Of a stretch of 64,000 nucleotides of DNA, positions 49,701 to 61,600 are shown piece after piece. Position 1 is the stretch's first letter. Every line of letters starts with the position of its first letter. Under the pieces are notes generated by a model. The model was not told the DNA's origin. It saw nothing but the letters and a program-made list of their open reading frames with translations, and did no database searches. The translations under genes and the position numbers were made by a program. This stretch comes from Gymnogyps californianus (taxonomy: Eukaryota > Chordata > Aves > Accipitriformes > Cathartidae): the NCBI RefSeq assembly GCF_018139145.2, contig NC_059500.1, forward strand, positions 38,359,437 to 38,423,436, read 5' to 3'.

Positions 49701-51831
49701 TTGCTCCAAGGCATGGCAAGTAATGATTCTATTGATTCTGTTTCAGAGATGTGTGATATCAGATTTTTATTTTTTAAATTTAATTTAGGTTTTTTTAGAT
49801 ATTAAAATTATTATTTGCAATGTCTTCCTGATACCTTAAGCTTTTTTAAAAAATCTATTAACTGCTACTTTGGCATAGGTTTTAAACATGATTCTTGAAA
49901 TGCTTCAAGAAAGAATACTGGTTCAGAACAGCTATATCCTGATGTCCATTAATGATGATATTGTGATGGGCTATAAGAATGGATGGATAAACGGTACTGC
50001 CAGAATTGGCAGAGGTATCAGAATACTAGGGGGTTTTTCCACCTTTTCTGAGAAAATAAAAAAAATCTTGCACTTTTCAGTGACTTTTTTTTCATCTTGA
50101 AAAAATAGAGGAAAGGAAGAGGAACAGTAGCCAAGCTTTTAAGGAGGTTAGAAAAAAATCAATTACTGCTTCTCACTGTGTAGAATCACCGTAGAGCAAA
50201 GTTCAAATAAAAAGATATATTGTAAAACATAGGACCAGGAAGAACTTTTCAAAAAACTTCTCAATGCAAGGAGATGTGGCTTGTTTCCTCTGCCAACAGA
50301 CACAAAACACACTATCAGACATAAATGAAGAGATCAAAAAGCCAAAATGAAAGAACAGAAACACTACTTACTCATTGCAAGATGACATGGGGTAACATGC
50401 AATAGTCAAGTGGAAAATTTGGGCTAAAAAAAGTCAAAAGGAATTTGAAACGAAATATTTTATTTTTAAATAATTCTTATTTAAAATCGTCCAGTTATCT
50501 ACATTATTCTGCACTAAAATACTTAAATTTGACACAGTCTCTTCAGCAAATTATTTCATCTAATTCTTATAACACACCCATAGGATTAAAAGAAATCTCA
50601 TATTTTCTAAATTATTGGTTCAAAACTAGACATCAGAAAGCTCAGGTAACACCTGAAAACTAAACCTAAACTAAATGAGCAGAGATTTGTATTACTATAG
50701 GATGCATGTAGGTACGTACAGCAAAATCTACCCAACATATTATCAAGAACAAGGGAGTAACTGTAGTGCTAACACTGCCACGCTTTCTTGAGATGGTGAA
50801 AATATCAGATGAAATTAACATGAATTGAGGACACTTCACACTTTTTAAAAGTCAACAACTCTCCATGGGATTAGGAGAAAGAGTAGGGTGATGTGATATT
50901 TTACATTTAAAGGCAAAATATTTTTGCATTGGATCTATTCCCTTTCATTCTTAAATATCTGAACTGTTGCAGTAAGACAATAAGCATATTATTTATTTTC
51001 CTGAAAAATTCAAGAGCTCTGAGGTGATTAAAAACCCAGAATACTGTAAACAGTATGATCAGACATTACTATGGAAGCATTATGTTTTTTTCAAAAAGAT
51101 ATACACTGCTGGAGGTAGGATCACTTCTTCCCTGGAAAGCAGTTTGTTAGTGCTGACCAGAGTCAGGGAGAAAGAGCAGAAAAAAAAATTAAACAAAACT
51201 GTTGCTTAATCAGTCTTTGTTGTCTGAGAGTAGAAAGTAGTAGGCAAACACAAGATTTTCAAAGCTTCCTCTTACACCATGGTGTTATTATACTCACTGG
51301 GTAACACTGCCCAATTTTATCTGTTCATGCTACAAATTCCACCAGATCTCATACAGCATCACATAACTAAAATGATGTTATGTTTTGTGAACATACATAC
51401 ATATGTCAGACAAAAGACCTGAGTCTTTGTCCATGGTTTCAACATTGCTGACCTTTTAACACTCCTGCAAATATATAACTATGCTCTTTTTTGTACCTCA
51501 GAAGAGCAATTGCTGGTTGTTTAAAGAAACCAATTTCACATTAAATTGTTTTGAAGGGTTATTTTTCAGTCTGTTACTCTGCAGTTCTCCTTTGTTCAAT
51601 TAAAGCTTTTATGTGGGGTTTTTTTCATGCTACCAGTTCTACAGTTTTAAACGTCAGACTATTTATTGCTTTTGTTAGGCTGTTTTATTTAGATAATTAT
51701 GAGAAACACAGTTCATTTCCAAAGTTCCAGTACTTGGAAAAAGAAGTTTGAAAATGCATCCTTACTGTACACATAGGCCCCAGGAAAACAGAAGACTACC
51801 ACCTGAACTAGTGGAGGACAAGCCTTACAAG
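46741..51831. other. Unique AT-rich DNA, no gene seen
   Basis: No exon, RNA gene or repeat family was recognised in about 5.1 kb. The short frames here are AT-rich and show no motif. Confidence 0.5.
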
Positions 51832-51920
51832 AAGCACATTGTCTCTGCCGCTCCTTCCGCCTCGGGGGAGGACTCCTCACACTCTTTCCCTGCTCCAGCA
51901 CCGGGTCCCTCTCATGGAGG

Positions 51921-52180
51921 TCAGCCCCCCATGAGTTTCTCCAACTCAGGTCCTTTGCACACACTGCAGTCCTCCGCGAACTGCTCCAGTGTGGACTCTC
52001 CCACAGAGTCATGGCCTTCTGCCTCAGCCGCCTGCTCCGGCGTGGGGTCCTCCATGGGCTGCAGGGCAATCTCTGCTCTGCCGTTAACCTCCATGGGCTG
52101 CAGGGGGACAGCCTGCCATCTCACCACGGGCTGCAGGGGAATCTCTGCTCCGGAGCACCTCCTCCCTCTCCTTCTTCACT
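51921..52180 (-). pseudogene. Leader open frame with repeated LQPM motif
   Basis: On the minus strand an open frame runs from about 52180 down to a stop at 51921. It contains EIPLQPVVRW, AVPLQPMEV and EIALQPMED in quick succession, then PTPEQAAEAEGHD and STLEQFAEDC. The repeated peptide comes from tandem DNA units with GGGCTGCAGGG (plus strand) at about 52056, 52095 and 52129, spaced 34 to 39 bases. No ATG lies at its head. I do not know a named protein for it: it could be part of a gag-proximal frame of this ERV or only a translated leader repeat. The frame is cut off and no matrix, capsid or nucleocapsid motif is seen. Confidence 0.45.
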
Positions 52181-52292
52181 GACCTCAGCGTCTGCATGGT
52201 TGTTTCTCTCACATCCCACTCCCCTCTTCACTGTAGCTCCTCTTCTTCTTCTTCCATCTTCTTCTTCCCCTTCTTCTCTTTTTGCTGTAGCT

Positions 52293-52356
52293 CTTCTTCT
52301 TCTTCTTCTTCTTCTTCTTCTTCTTCTTCTTCTTCTTCTTCTTCTTCTTCTTCTTC
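52293..52356. repeat. (CTT)n microsatellite in the ERV leader
   Basis: About 21 uninterrupted CTT units (AAG on the minus strand) are flanked by shorter imperfect CTT runs at about 52240-52285 and 52360-52390. It is a purine/pyrimidine mirror tract capable of triplex (H-DNA) formation. Poly-serine and poly-leucine frames here are artefacts of it. Confidence 0.95.
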
Positions 52357-52694
52357 CTCCATCTTCCTCTTCCTACATCTTCCTCCACCCTTTTTACTCT
52401 CTACCTCAGCAGTCTTTTCCCCTTCTTAAATATGCTATCACAGAGGCACTACCACCATTGCTGATTGACTCGGCCTTGGCCAGAGGCAGGTCCAAGTTTG
52501 GAGCCAGGGAAGCTTCTAGCAGCTTCTCACAGGAGCCACCCCTGTAGCCCCTCCCCCGCTACACAAACCCAACACAGCAAGCAAGCCCCATGGCAAGCAC
52601 AGGAGCCTGTCATGTAATAGCTAAACAGCAAGAACAGCTATAAATTCTATCTAGCATATTCCAATCAAATCTGTCATTATCTCGAACCCTTTGA

Positions 52695-52712
52695 GCCCCA
52701 CGTTGGGCGCCA
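52695..52712 (-). promoter_or_regulatory. Retroviral primer-binding site, tRNA-Lys type
   Basis: The minus strand reads TGGCGCCCAACGTGGGGC, starting 8 bases after the LTR end. A PBS pairs with the last 18 bases of a tRNA and starts TGG (from the tRNA CCA end). This sequence is the one known for tRNA-Lys(1,2)-primed betaretroviruses and related ERVK elements. Its distance from the LTR is slightly larger than the usual 0 to 3 bases. It proves the orientation and that the adjoining sequence is internal. Confidence 0.85.
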
Positions 52713-52720
52713 AAAAGGAC

Positions 52721-53319
52721 TGTTGTGGTTTAACCCCAGCTGGCAACTAAGCACCACACAGCTGCTCACTCACTCCCCCCGCCTGCTGGGATGGGGGAGA
52801 GAATCAGAAGGGTAAAAGCGAGAAAACTCGTGGGTTGAGATAAAGACAGTTTAATAGGTAAAGCAAAAGCTGCGCACACAACCAAAGCAAAACAAGGAGC
52901 TCATTCACCACTTCCCATGGGCAGGCAGGTGTTCAGCCATCTCCAGGAAAGCAGGGCTCCATCATGCATAATGGTTACTTGGGAACACAAAATGTCATAA
53001 CTCTGAATGTCCCCCCCTTCCTTCTTCTTCCCCCAGCTTTATATGCTGAGCATGACATCATATGGTGTGGAATATCCCTTTGGTCAGTTGGGGTCAGCTG
53101 TCCCAGCTGTGTCCCCTCCCACCATCTCGTGCACCCCCAGCCTACTCACTGGTGGGGTGGTGTGAGAAGCAGAGAAGGCCTTGATGCTGTGTAAGCACTG
53201 CTCAGCAATAAGGAAAACATCCCTGTATTATCAACACTGTTTTCAGCACAAATCCAAAACTTAGCCCCATACTAGCTACTATGAAGAAAATTAACTCTAC
53301 CCCAGCCAAAACCAGCACA
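52721..53319 (-). repeat. 5' LTR of the partial provirus
   Basis: The 599-bp LTR reads from TGTTGTGGTTTAACCCC to CCAAAACCAGCACA on the plus strand. On the minus strand it has a TATA-like core at 53039-53045 and ATTAAA at 52850-52855. It differs from the 34795 and 63370 copies by lacking the (TAA)n section and by having a TTCATTCACC..CTTCCCATGGGCAGG block, so it is a separate subfamily. Because the internal sequence follows its 3' end directly, this is the 5' LTR and not a solo LTR. Confidence 0.88.
53038..53045 (-). promoter_or_regulatory. TATA-like box of the 5' LTR
   Basis: A TTTATATG core (plus strand) precedes CTGAGCATGACATCATATGG, the same context as in the other LTRs of the group. Confidence 0.5.
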
Positions 53320-56300
53320 GCTACTAGACTGGGACAAAGCTGTGTGATGCATAACAAAAGAAGAGGAAATCACGTAAGGAAATTTGGCTATATCCATTAT
53401 GATAGGTCTTAATCCTGCAAGCAGTGCAAGTTCTGGAACATTGGCCAAGTTACTTAGAGAGACAGGATGAAAGAAGTGAGATGATACTGATACTTTCTCT
53501 GCTGTTAGCTAAGAGAACAAAGGGTCACTGGCAAAGGGCCAAGCGAAGGCATCCCTTCAAAAGAACAGCTTGGTGTCAGCAACAGATAAGACCTATCATT
53601 CAGAAAAGCAGAAGTACCAACAAAAAGCATTCCTCTCTCCAAAAGAAACCATTCTGATTATTGCAGGAATTGGAAGATGTCGTCATCTCTCATCTGAGCA
53701 AAGTTAGAGTAGCGATGCCTGTTATCTTTTAGTTCTAGTCAAAACTCTGCATTTGACTGCAGAGACAGGTAAAGAAATAAAAAATGTAAGAGACCTGAGA
53801 GTGAGAAAACAAATAAGACACCGGCTGTGGTTAGGATGCTTATTTTCTATACTGTCGAGAGCCTTCCCACTCAGTCATGAAATGAGCCACATCGAACTAT
53901 TATGTATCAGATCAAGCCATTACAATGCATCTTAAAATTATACACATTTAAAAAATACTAACAAAAACAAAACATGGTGAAGAGATAAGGTACAAATATC
54001 AGTTTATATAACTGATGAATATTGGGTCAAGTTTAAAAGCAGCCATGTAGTCCAGAAAGCAGAATAACTGCCAGACCAGAGATATTTTATGTGTGTGATA
54101 ACTGTGCTGCTTGGAATATTTAGCAGGCAGAACAGGGGGTTTGCACTGCTAGGAGCATCAGGAAGAACGACTAACAAAATAATCTTATCATCTTTAGCAC
54201 ACACTAAGTTCTTTTATGCATGTACATGGTATTGGGCACAGTGAAAAGACTGAAGAAGTGGCAAGGTTCCTGAAGGGAGGAAAGATCAACTGATCAATAA
54301 GTACGTCTCAGCCTTATTGCAGAGTGGCTCTGACAGACTGATTAAAAGCACTGCTACCCAGACGCTGTTGCCCAGAAGGATGGTAGCTTGAATATGAACC
54401 TTTGAAGATGGGATAAAAAGGTTGCGGAAATACAAGCAGAAGGGATTATCCTGGAGGGGAAAAAAAACCCCAGATCTGCTTGTCATGCTGATTAAACTCA
54501 GAGTAATACATATGATTCCAAATCCATAAAAAAGACAATATAGCAAGAACACATAAATGAATAATATAACATGCACAATAGACATCAAAGTTCATTGTTA
54601 CTCCACTATCAATGAAATGCAATGTGGAGCTTCCCCTTCATGCTGCACAGCAGTTATTGTTTTGGAACCACTATCAAGGGCAGCAGATTCAAGGATCATT
54701 GCTTTAATGCATCACAAATTGTGTTACAACTTGCAAGTGAAAATAGATTCTTTCTTTGCTTCCACTGTATCCCACAATAGACTGAAGAAGGCAGAACCAG
54801 AGAACATCTACCGAATATTAAGCATGTCCCAACAGTGCATTTCTAAGAAGATGTAGACTATATACATGTCTCATTGCCACCTGCTGCATAGTTATCATGT
54901 TATTCCAGTGAACTTTACTTTCTACTCATGTCCTAGTCACCATTTACAATCAAGGAAAGATGAAGAAAGATTTGTTTAAGAGCTCCATTTCTTCTCCTGT
55001 TATGGATGATAACATCAATTGATAATTCTTCATATGGTAGTTGAAAATACTAATGAAATATAATTATGTTTAATACTGAAGGTCTCAATTATAGGTAGTA
55101 GAGGGGAGCTGTTAGGGACCTTTCAGTGCAAACAACATTCATTATATTTTGTGTAAGACACACTGCATAAAACACATATGAAAAGACTATAAATATTTAA
55201 CACCTTGCCTTTTTAATTATTTTTGTTCCCCATACACATGATATAGTCTCATTTATACTGTGTTCAAACACACACACTACTCTTTAAATAACCCCTGTAA
55301 ATCACTTATATCAAATGTTCATCAGATAACACTGCAGTTCCAATGAAAATTAGTCTTGCTGTGTATCCATCCATATTCTGCAAACATTGTTTCACCTTAA
55401 GATGGAGAAGGATATGAAAAAAGCCTTCAATTGGTTAAAAAAAAAAAAAGCAACTTTTTTCATTGAACTTTTTCCTATTTATTTAAAAAAATAAATAAAT
55501 TAGTGCATAGGTTTAAAAAAATCACTTTCTACTGAAAAATTTAAAATATTTATAAACAAAACTCCTTTTAGACCCACTCTAATAATAAGGCTTTTATTCT
55601 GGTCAGGACTGTTCTGTAAATCCTAGCTGGAGCTATATATATCTTTATTAACCTCAAAAACCTTTGAAAATCTGGTCCTTTTGAAAATGAGATTCAAGCT
55701 ATATCTAGCCTGAGAAATGGAGATGGTACAGAGTCATTTAGTAATAGTCACTTATAGTACTGAATCAAAATCAGCACAGCTGTATCAGAGTGGTATTATA
55801 TCCCACTAACAAATTTTATTGGTAGGAAAGCTGACTGTGTGTCTGCATTGATTTCCTGTTCTAAGCCAGTATCTCTAAATCATGTTGTACTTCAGGTGCC
55901 AGTCTAGAGACCTCTACCACCAAACTCTTTTGAGTAATATGGACATACTGCAGGCAATTCCCAGACAGGAACTTGAGAGAAAATTTTGTAAAGCAGCTTT
56001 ACAAAAACTTTAATGGGATTCAGACTTCTGTCTATATTACACTTTTCAGGCACAAAGAAGGATTACATTCTCTGAGAAAGGAATACCAAAGACAGCAGCA
56101 CTGTCTTCACACTCTAATACTTGAAATTATTAGTACTTGATAAACCACTTTGTTACAAGACTATGATAAATATACCCATACAAGGGCTCAGATATAACCC
56201 ATGTAAAGGACAGGGAAAAATACTTTAATATGTGGATTAGAAGTACTGTGCAAGGAATAAATATTAATGTTAGAAATACACATCACCTTCCTTTTGAAAC

Positions 56301-57851
56301 CATTGGAAATTTAATTCACATAACACAATAAACAAAGTCCTTGCAGCAAAGGAATATTTCCTAAGACAGCTGTCCAAGAGAATGGTTATTACTTCCTGTC
56401 CAAAGGAAGGAAGACTTACTAATAAGATACAGAAAATGTTCTAATGAAAACACAAAAAGAAATTCAGACTTGTTTACATTTCCTGACAGAACTTCGTCTT
56501 GGCTGCAAAGATTCCTTGCATCATCAAGAGCTAACCATGTTGTAGCTGAAGCAGTCTGAAGAGAGAAATCTTACAAAAGGCAAGATGGCTATATGGTTAT
56601 AAGAAAATTAGAGAGACTCAGTAGAGACAACTGAAGAAGTAAAATATTATTAAGTGGTGGTAAATTAATATTTAATTGTGTGCATGATATGTTGCTATAT
56701 TAAAAATGAATTCTATAACAGATACATTGTATTATTCTACGAGATTAATAAAGCTGTGTGCATCTCAGTAATATCTGATGAACACTTGACTTTATTAATT
56801 TTGATTCTATTAAAGAATTCAGTTAATTTTATGCCTATATCTATGGCATCCTTTTTCTCATTCTCAGTGAAACCAAACCCAAGCAAGTTTAACCATAAAC
56901 TAGAGCACTGTAAATTGTCCATAGCTAGAAACTTTTGAATTCTATAAGAGAATTTAATCAAAATGTCTCATCCTGTCCTATACAAAGTTGTTGCCATAAA
57001 TACTAAGGCCCATTTGCTTCTTTGTATATTGATACTCACTCATATACCTGCATACAGATTATTTTCAAACAGCTCATACTGTAAGTGGAACAATATGTTA
57101 CTGGTGTTCAATTATTTTTTCCTAAGCCAAAGTCCTTAATGTCATAAGTCAAACTGACTTCTTGCTGTAAAGATTTTTATTAGATCAGGATTCCACAGAA
57201 CATCTTTATCGGACCATTTATGTCAAAATGAATCACATGAAAATACTTTTGCTTTGTCTTTAACAGAACCCTGCTGCCAAAGGATAACATCTATTTTTTA
57301 ATGTTGAGCAACGATGGGAGTAGGAAGGAGAAGGAAAAGCAATGCATTGGCAACAACTGAGCTCCCACAAATGGAAGTGAAGACCTTTAGATTTGAATGC
57401 ATGAAGTGGGGAGAAGACAGAAAAGCCTCCAGATGGAGGCAATCACAGGCAATGGCAAAAAGCACAAGAGCTGAGCTGTAGCCATGGGGAGCAAAGCTCT
57501 TAAGGAGCTAATTGCAATTTTACTAGCTATTCTTTCACACCTGACCAAGCCACCCATAACCAAAGGAAGGGAAGTGTTCTTATCCAGTTCTGGTGATCAT
57601 CCAAACTAATCTATGTAATGACGGCCTAAGTGATCCTTTGTCCTTTTATAGTAAAGCTCTGATGTAACAGAAAATCTTTAATTGGGTGAAGAATAATTAA
57701 ATTCTCTGAGATGGAGGAGGAAATCTGTGCCCAAATAGTAATTAAGAAGACACTACCAAGAAAAAAATACATATTTTTTCTGTTTTTAAATATTAATGCA
57801 TGTGGGTGGGGTTTGTTTGCTTGTTTGTTTTACCTATATAAATACTGTTAC
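53320..57851. other. Unique AT-rich DNA, no gene seen
   Basis: No exon, RNA gene or retroelement was recognised in about 4.5 kb. The paired frames at 54286-54588 and 54557-54856, and the overlapping opposed frames at 56678-56961, show no known motif and no codon-use signal that I can judge by eye. A poly-A run lies at about 55438-55449. Confidence 0.5.
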
Positions 57852-58690
57852 TGTGGTAGCCTTAGCTAACAGCCAAACTCCCACCCAGGCACTCAGTCAC
57901 TACACACACACACACACACAGAGTGAGATGGGGAGCGCAATAGGAAAAAACACAATGAGAACATTCGTGTGTCAAGATAAAGACAGGAAGATTACTTGCC
58001 AATTACTGTTACAGGCAAAACAGACTCAACTTAGGGGAAAAAAAAAATGTCAGTTAAAATAGATCTGAGTAGCATAAAACAAAAAGACAAACATTAAAAC
58101 ACCTTTCCTCTCTCCTTTCCCAGGCTCATCGTCGTTCTGTCACTCCAAACACCACTACCTTCCCACCTTTTTGACACTACTTCCCTCACACTTTTCCTCT
58201 TTTCCTCCTTTTCTCCACACAGAGAGGCAGCATGGGCTCTCTGTGGTCCACAGTTCTTTCAGGAATATCAATCTGCAGCAGCGTGGATCTTCCATAGGCT
58301 GCAGTGTGCAGATCTGCTCCACCATGGAGCACCTCCTCTTCCAGCTCCTGCTCTGACCTTGGTATTCCCTCTGCTCTTTCTCACTCTTTTTGTTCCCTCC
58401 TCTTCTCTCCATGTAGTGTTTTCTGCCCTTTTTAAAACATCTTTTCATAGAGACATGACCAGCTTCGCTGACAGGCTCAGCTTGGCTTCAGGGAACCAGC
58501 TGTGTCCAGCACAGGGCAGCCCCTGGCCTCTTCCAACAGAGGCCACCCCTGCAGGCCCCCCATCCCGGCTACTAACACCTTGCCATGTACACCCAGAACA
58601 GATACCATCAATCATTTTTACTGGAATGTTGCAAATTACTATTTCTCTGGAAGTATCAATCTCGTAGAAAATGTCTGCAATTGTAGCAGC
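57852..58690 (-). mobile_element. Diverged ERV fragment: LTR end joined to leader-like sequence
   Basis: The left part (57852 to about 57985) follows an LTR 3' end read in reverse: TGTGGTAGCCTTAGCTAACAG, CACTCAGTCAC, GAGTGAGATGGGGAG, then CGTGTGTCAAGATAAAGACAG in place of CGTGGGTTGAGATAAAGACAG. It then passes into ATTACTTGCCAATTACTG, CAGGCAAAACAGACTCAACTT and, further on, GGATCTTCCATAGGCTGCAG, GGAGCACCTCCTC, CAGGCTCAGCTTGGC, GAGGCCACCCCTGCAGG and CCTTGCCATGTACACCC. These match the leader at 52000-52600 or sequences I know from the same bird ERV group. No primer-binding site or second LTR remains at the right end, so it is an incomplete, old copy. An (AC)n run (57902-57920) lies inside. Boundaries are approximate; the piece could instead be a long LTR variant. 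Confidence 0.7.
57902..57920. repeat. (AC)n microsatellite
   Basis: Nine and a half AC units replace the C-rich block normally found at this spot in the LTR, so the repeat arose within the element. Confidence 0.9.
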
Positions 58691-61600
58691 TAACATAACC
58701 CCCTCAGCAAGTCAGAGCTAAGCAACTAAAGTGTCTGAAACTTCAGCAAGATAAAGGCACAAATACTGCTTCAATAAAGGCTAAGGAGAAACATAAATTA
58801 GTTTTACATCTGGATTTCTGCAGCTGAAATAAAGCTGCTTTCGTGCTATATAAATGTGTATTGAGATGTTAAAGATTCTGCCACTGATGTTCTTAAACAC
58901 TAAGTTTGCATAAAGTTTTAATATTTTATAGAAGCTACAAGATTCTTAAAAAGTAGGTTGAACATTTATCTTTTCAACACCTGAACCTGATGTTACAGGT
59001 AAGTGAGCTACCTGGCGCTTACCCTGCAAGGGATATCTGGGTATTTATACAGTGACAAAGAAAAAGAGTGGTGAAAGAATTTTGATGACTGATATACTGT
59101 ACAAATCAAGAGTAGAAGTGCTTATGGAGAAAGGTTTGTCCAAGATTCCAGTGTGGAGTTACAGCCACACTAGAAGATACTGCATGATCCCATCTCACAT
59201 AGGCAGGATTGCACAGCAGTAGCCTTTGGCTGACTCTGACACATTAAGGATTAGCAGCCCTATCATTTTAGGGTTTTGGTTCCAGTGCAATATTTAATTT
59301 ATTTAATTAAAGCATTGCCTTCTGCTTCGTGGTTACAGTGTGGCTCAGAGTGAACGTTAGGTGGGACAACAGGAGAGTAAAGAAGAGATGCTGGAGTTAG
59401 AAATCTCCTTCAGTGCTGAATTGCTGAAATAATATTGAAAACATATAACTAGTGTTTTAGTTCACAGCTGGGACCAATAAAAGCCTGTGAAGAATTTCTG
59501 TAAATTATACTATCCTGTGGGGGGCCAAGGGAATGTTGTTTCTCATTTAAAATAAATAGTCCCCCCTACTAACTTATTCCTAATCATGCAAACAACAACG
59601 GAATTAAGTAGGCCATTTCCATACATATGACTGTTTCTTTTATGAAATGTAGTTCACCAGAAATTCAGAGCTAATTGATTTAGAGGAATTAATGTTTGTA
59701 AATTTTTTCAACATTTAACAAAATCCAATGATTTTATTTTATGCAATTCCATTTCTTATTGTAGCATTTTTAAATGGTAACATTGGGTGCTCAATGTGTG
59801 TTCTGTTTGCATTGTAAAGCAATGGGGTTTGCCTATAAAAGAAGACAAAGTGTTTTGTCAGATCCACAGATATGACATATGCCCATATGTGACATGGATA
59901 CATATGCCAATGATACGGAATAGAAGCAATGTCACAATTTTCCATAGAATCAACTGTTTTTGTCTTCTACTTTGAAATTTGTATAAGTAGCTCTAAGTTC
60001 AGAATATTTGCTTTAAATCTAGTAATCTGCACACAAAAATGAGAAAGAGCATTTTAGAGTTGCTTCAAAACTTCCCTTAAGAAAAGTGTGTTTGGTTGTT
60101 GCTGTTTTTTTCATCACATATGAATGAAATCATTCAAATCAGATGTGTTCTAAAACTGTACATAGGGCAACTCTTTTGTAGGTTTCATCCTAATACCTAG
60201 AAGCTAACCACCTTTCCTAGAAACTCATGATTTCCCCTGACAGTTAAGGACATCTGAAAATGTGTTCATTTAATTCCATCTACTTATCTAATCACTGAAA
60301 TACTGAGAAAATATAGAACGCAAAAAATTCCTCTGTTCATTTTTACATTTGATAATCCAATTTTTATTCTCTGTTTTAATGTTGTTTAGGATCGAAGGTG
60401 CCTAAACCACCATACGGCTCTTTCTTTCCCTTTCCATTATATAGTAATTTCTCAAGAAAAACAAGGAGAAATCTCAGGTTCTGGGATTTTCATAGACTAA
60501 ACATTCATTATCAGGGTAATTATGGCATGTATTAGATGGGATCAAGAGTGCATTGCTCAGCTCATTCAATAATGGTGATGCTTACTACTAAAATGAGCCC
60601 TTACCACTCACACTTATTCAAATTATGCCACAGATCCCCAGGAGTACATCTCAGAGCTTTAAATAGTACATACAATCTTTAGAATTGGGCACTAAAAATA
60701 CTTTACTACTATTTCAGCAATTTCATTGATATGATGCCTAGGCCTACGGATGAAGGCAAGTTATGAATAGCATATACATGGTTCTGTAACTTCTCATTTT
60801 AAAGCAATCCTTGTGCAAAGCTTCAACTAAGCTGCAGTGATTTCTAATTATACAAGGCTGAGCTGCAGGTATTGTGATGCTTCACTAGCCACTTCATTCA
60901 AAGGTACCTGATACAAGGACGAGTTCTATCAGAAAAGCATTAGACCTCCTTAAAAATAATTAGCTGCTTTGAGGAACACTAGAACAGTTCAAGCTGTCAT
61001 GCTTCACAGTGAAGCAGGTACCAGCCACACATCACGTAACTAGAGCAACATTAAATACAGGATAAGAATGCACTGGTGTAAGTATTTACAAATATTTACT
61101 CCTAGCTCCAGGCTTCATTTCTGCCTTTCTATTGCTCCCTGCATAGTGGCTATACAACTATGCGTGTTGCTCTACGATATAAAAAATTAAAATCCAGGCA
61201 AATTTAATTTTGTGCCATACAGTTTCTCAGTTGGACCTTACCCTGATCCTGTTCATTGTGCAAATGAATAAATAATTTTGGCAGCATGATACAAGTATGG
61301 GGATAAGTACTCTCTAAACTGGCTTAAGTGCAACAGTTGCTTAATATATAACTGTGACATTATGTAAAGCTACATATTTAACAAAAGTCTTTAGCAAGAT
61401 CTTTGCAGTGACAAAAAGGTCTTTTTCCATGATAACTTAGTTTATTTCATACTCTCTAAGCTGTACCACTTAATTCAACCTTTTCCTTTGCATGTGCATT
61501 ACTTCTCACTTATAAGAGATGAATAATATGCCTGGCAGCCTTAAATAAAAAAGAAATAAAGTAGTTTAGGAAAAAATTTAAAAAGATTAAAAATTAGGAG

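Larger units (their letters stand above)
51832..53319 (-). mobile_element. Partial ERV provirus: 5' LTR, primer-binding site and leader
   Basis: Read on the minus strand, the order is a complete LTR (53319 to 52721), an 8-base spacer, a primer-binding site (52712 to 52695), then about 860 bases of leader / 5' internal sequence that stops at about 51832. The rest of the provirus (gag, pol, env and 3' LTR) is absent, so a deletion or truncation removed everything beyond the leader. The leader has three GGGCTGCAGGG-type repeat units and a long (CTT)n tract. Its left block (CATTGTCTCTGCCGCTCC, then GGGGGAGGACTCCTCACACTC) is a sequence I know as part of a very common bird ERV internal region. A diverged relative of the leader lies at 57852-58690. 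Confidence 0.85.

Noticed and set aside
52011..52547. 178-codon plus frame with long poly-leucine, and a 77-codon poly-serine frame
   Set aside because: Antisense to the ERV leader and made by the (CTT)n repeat.
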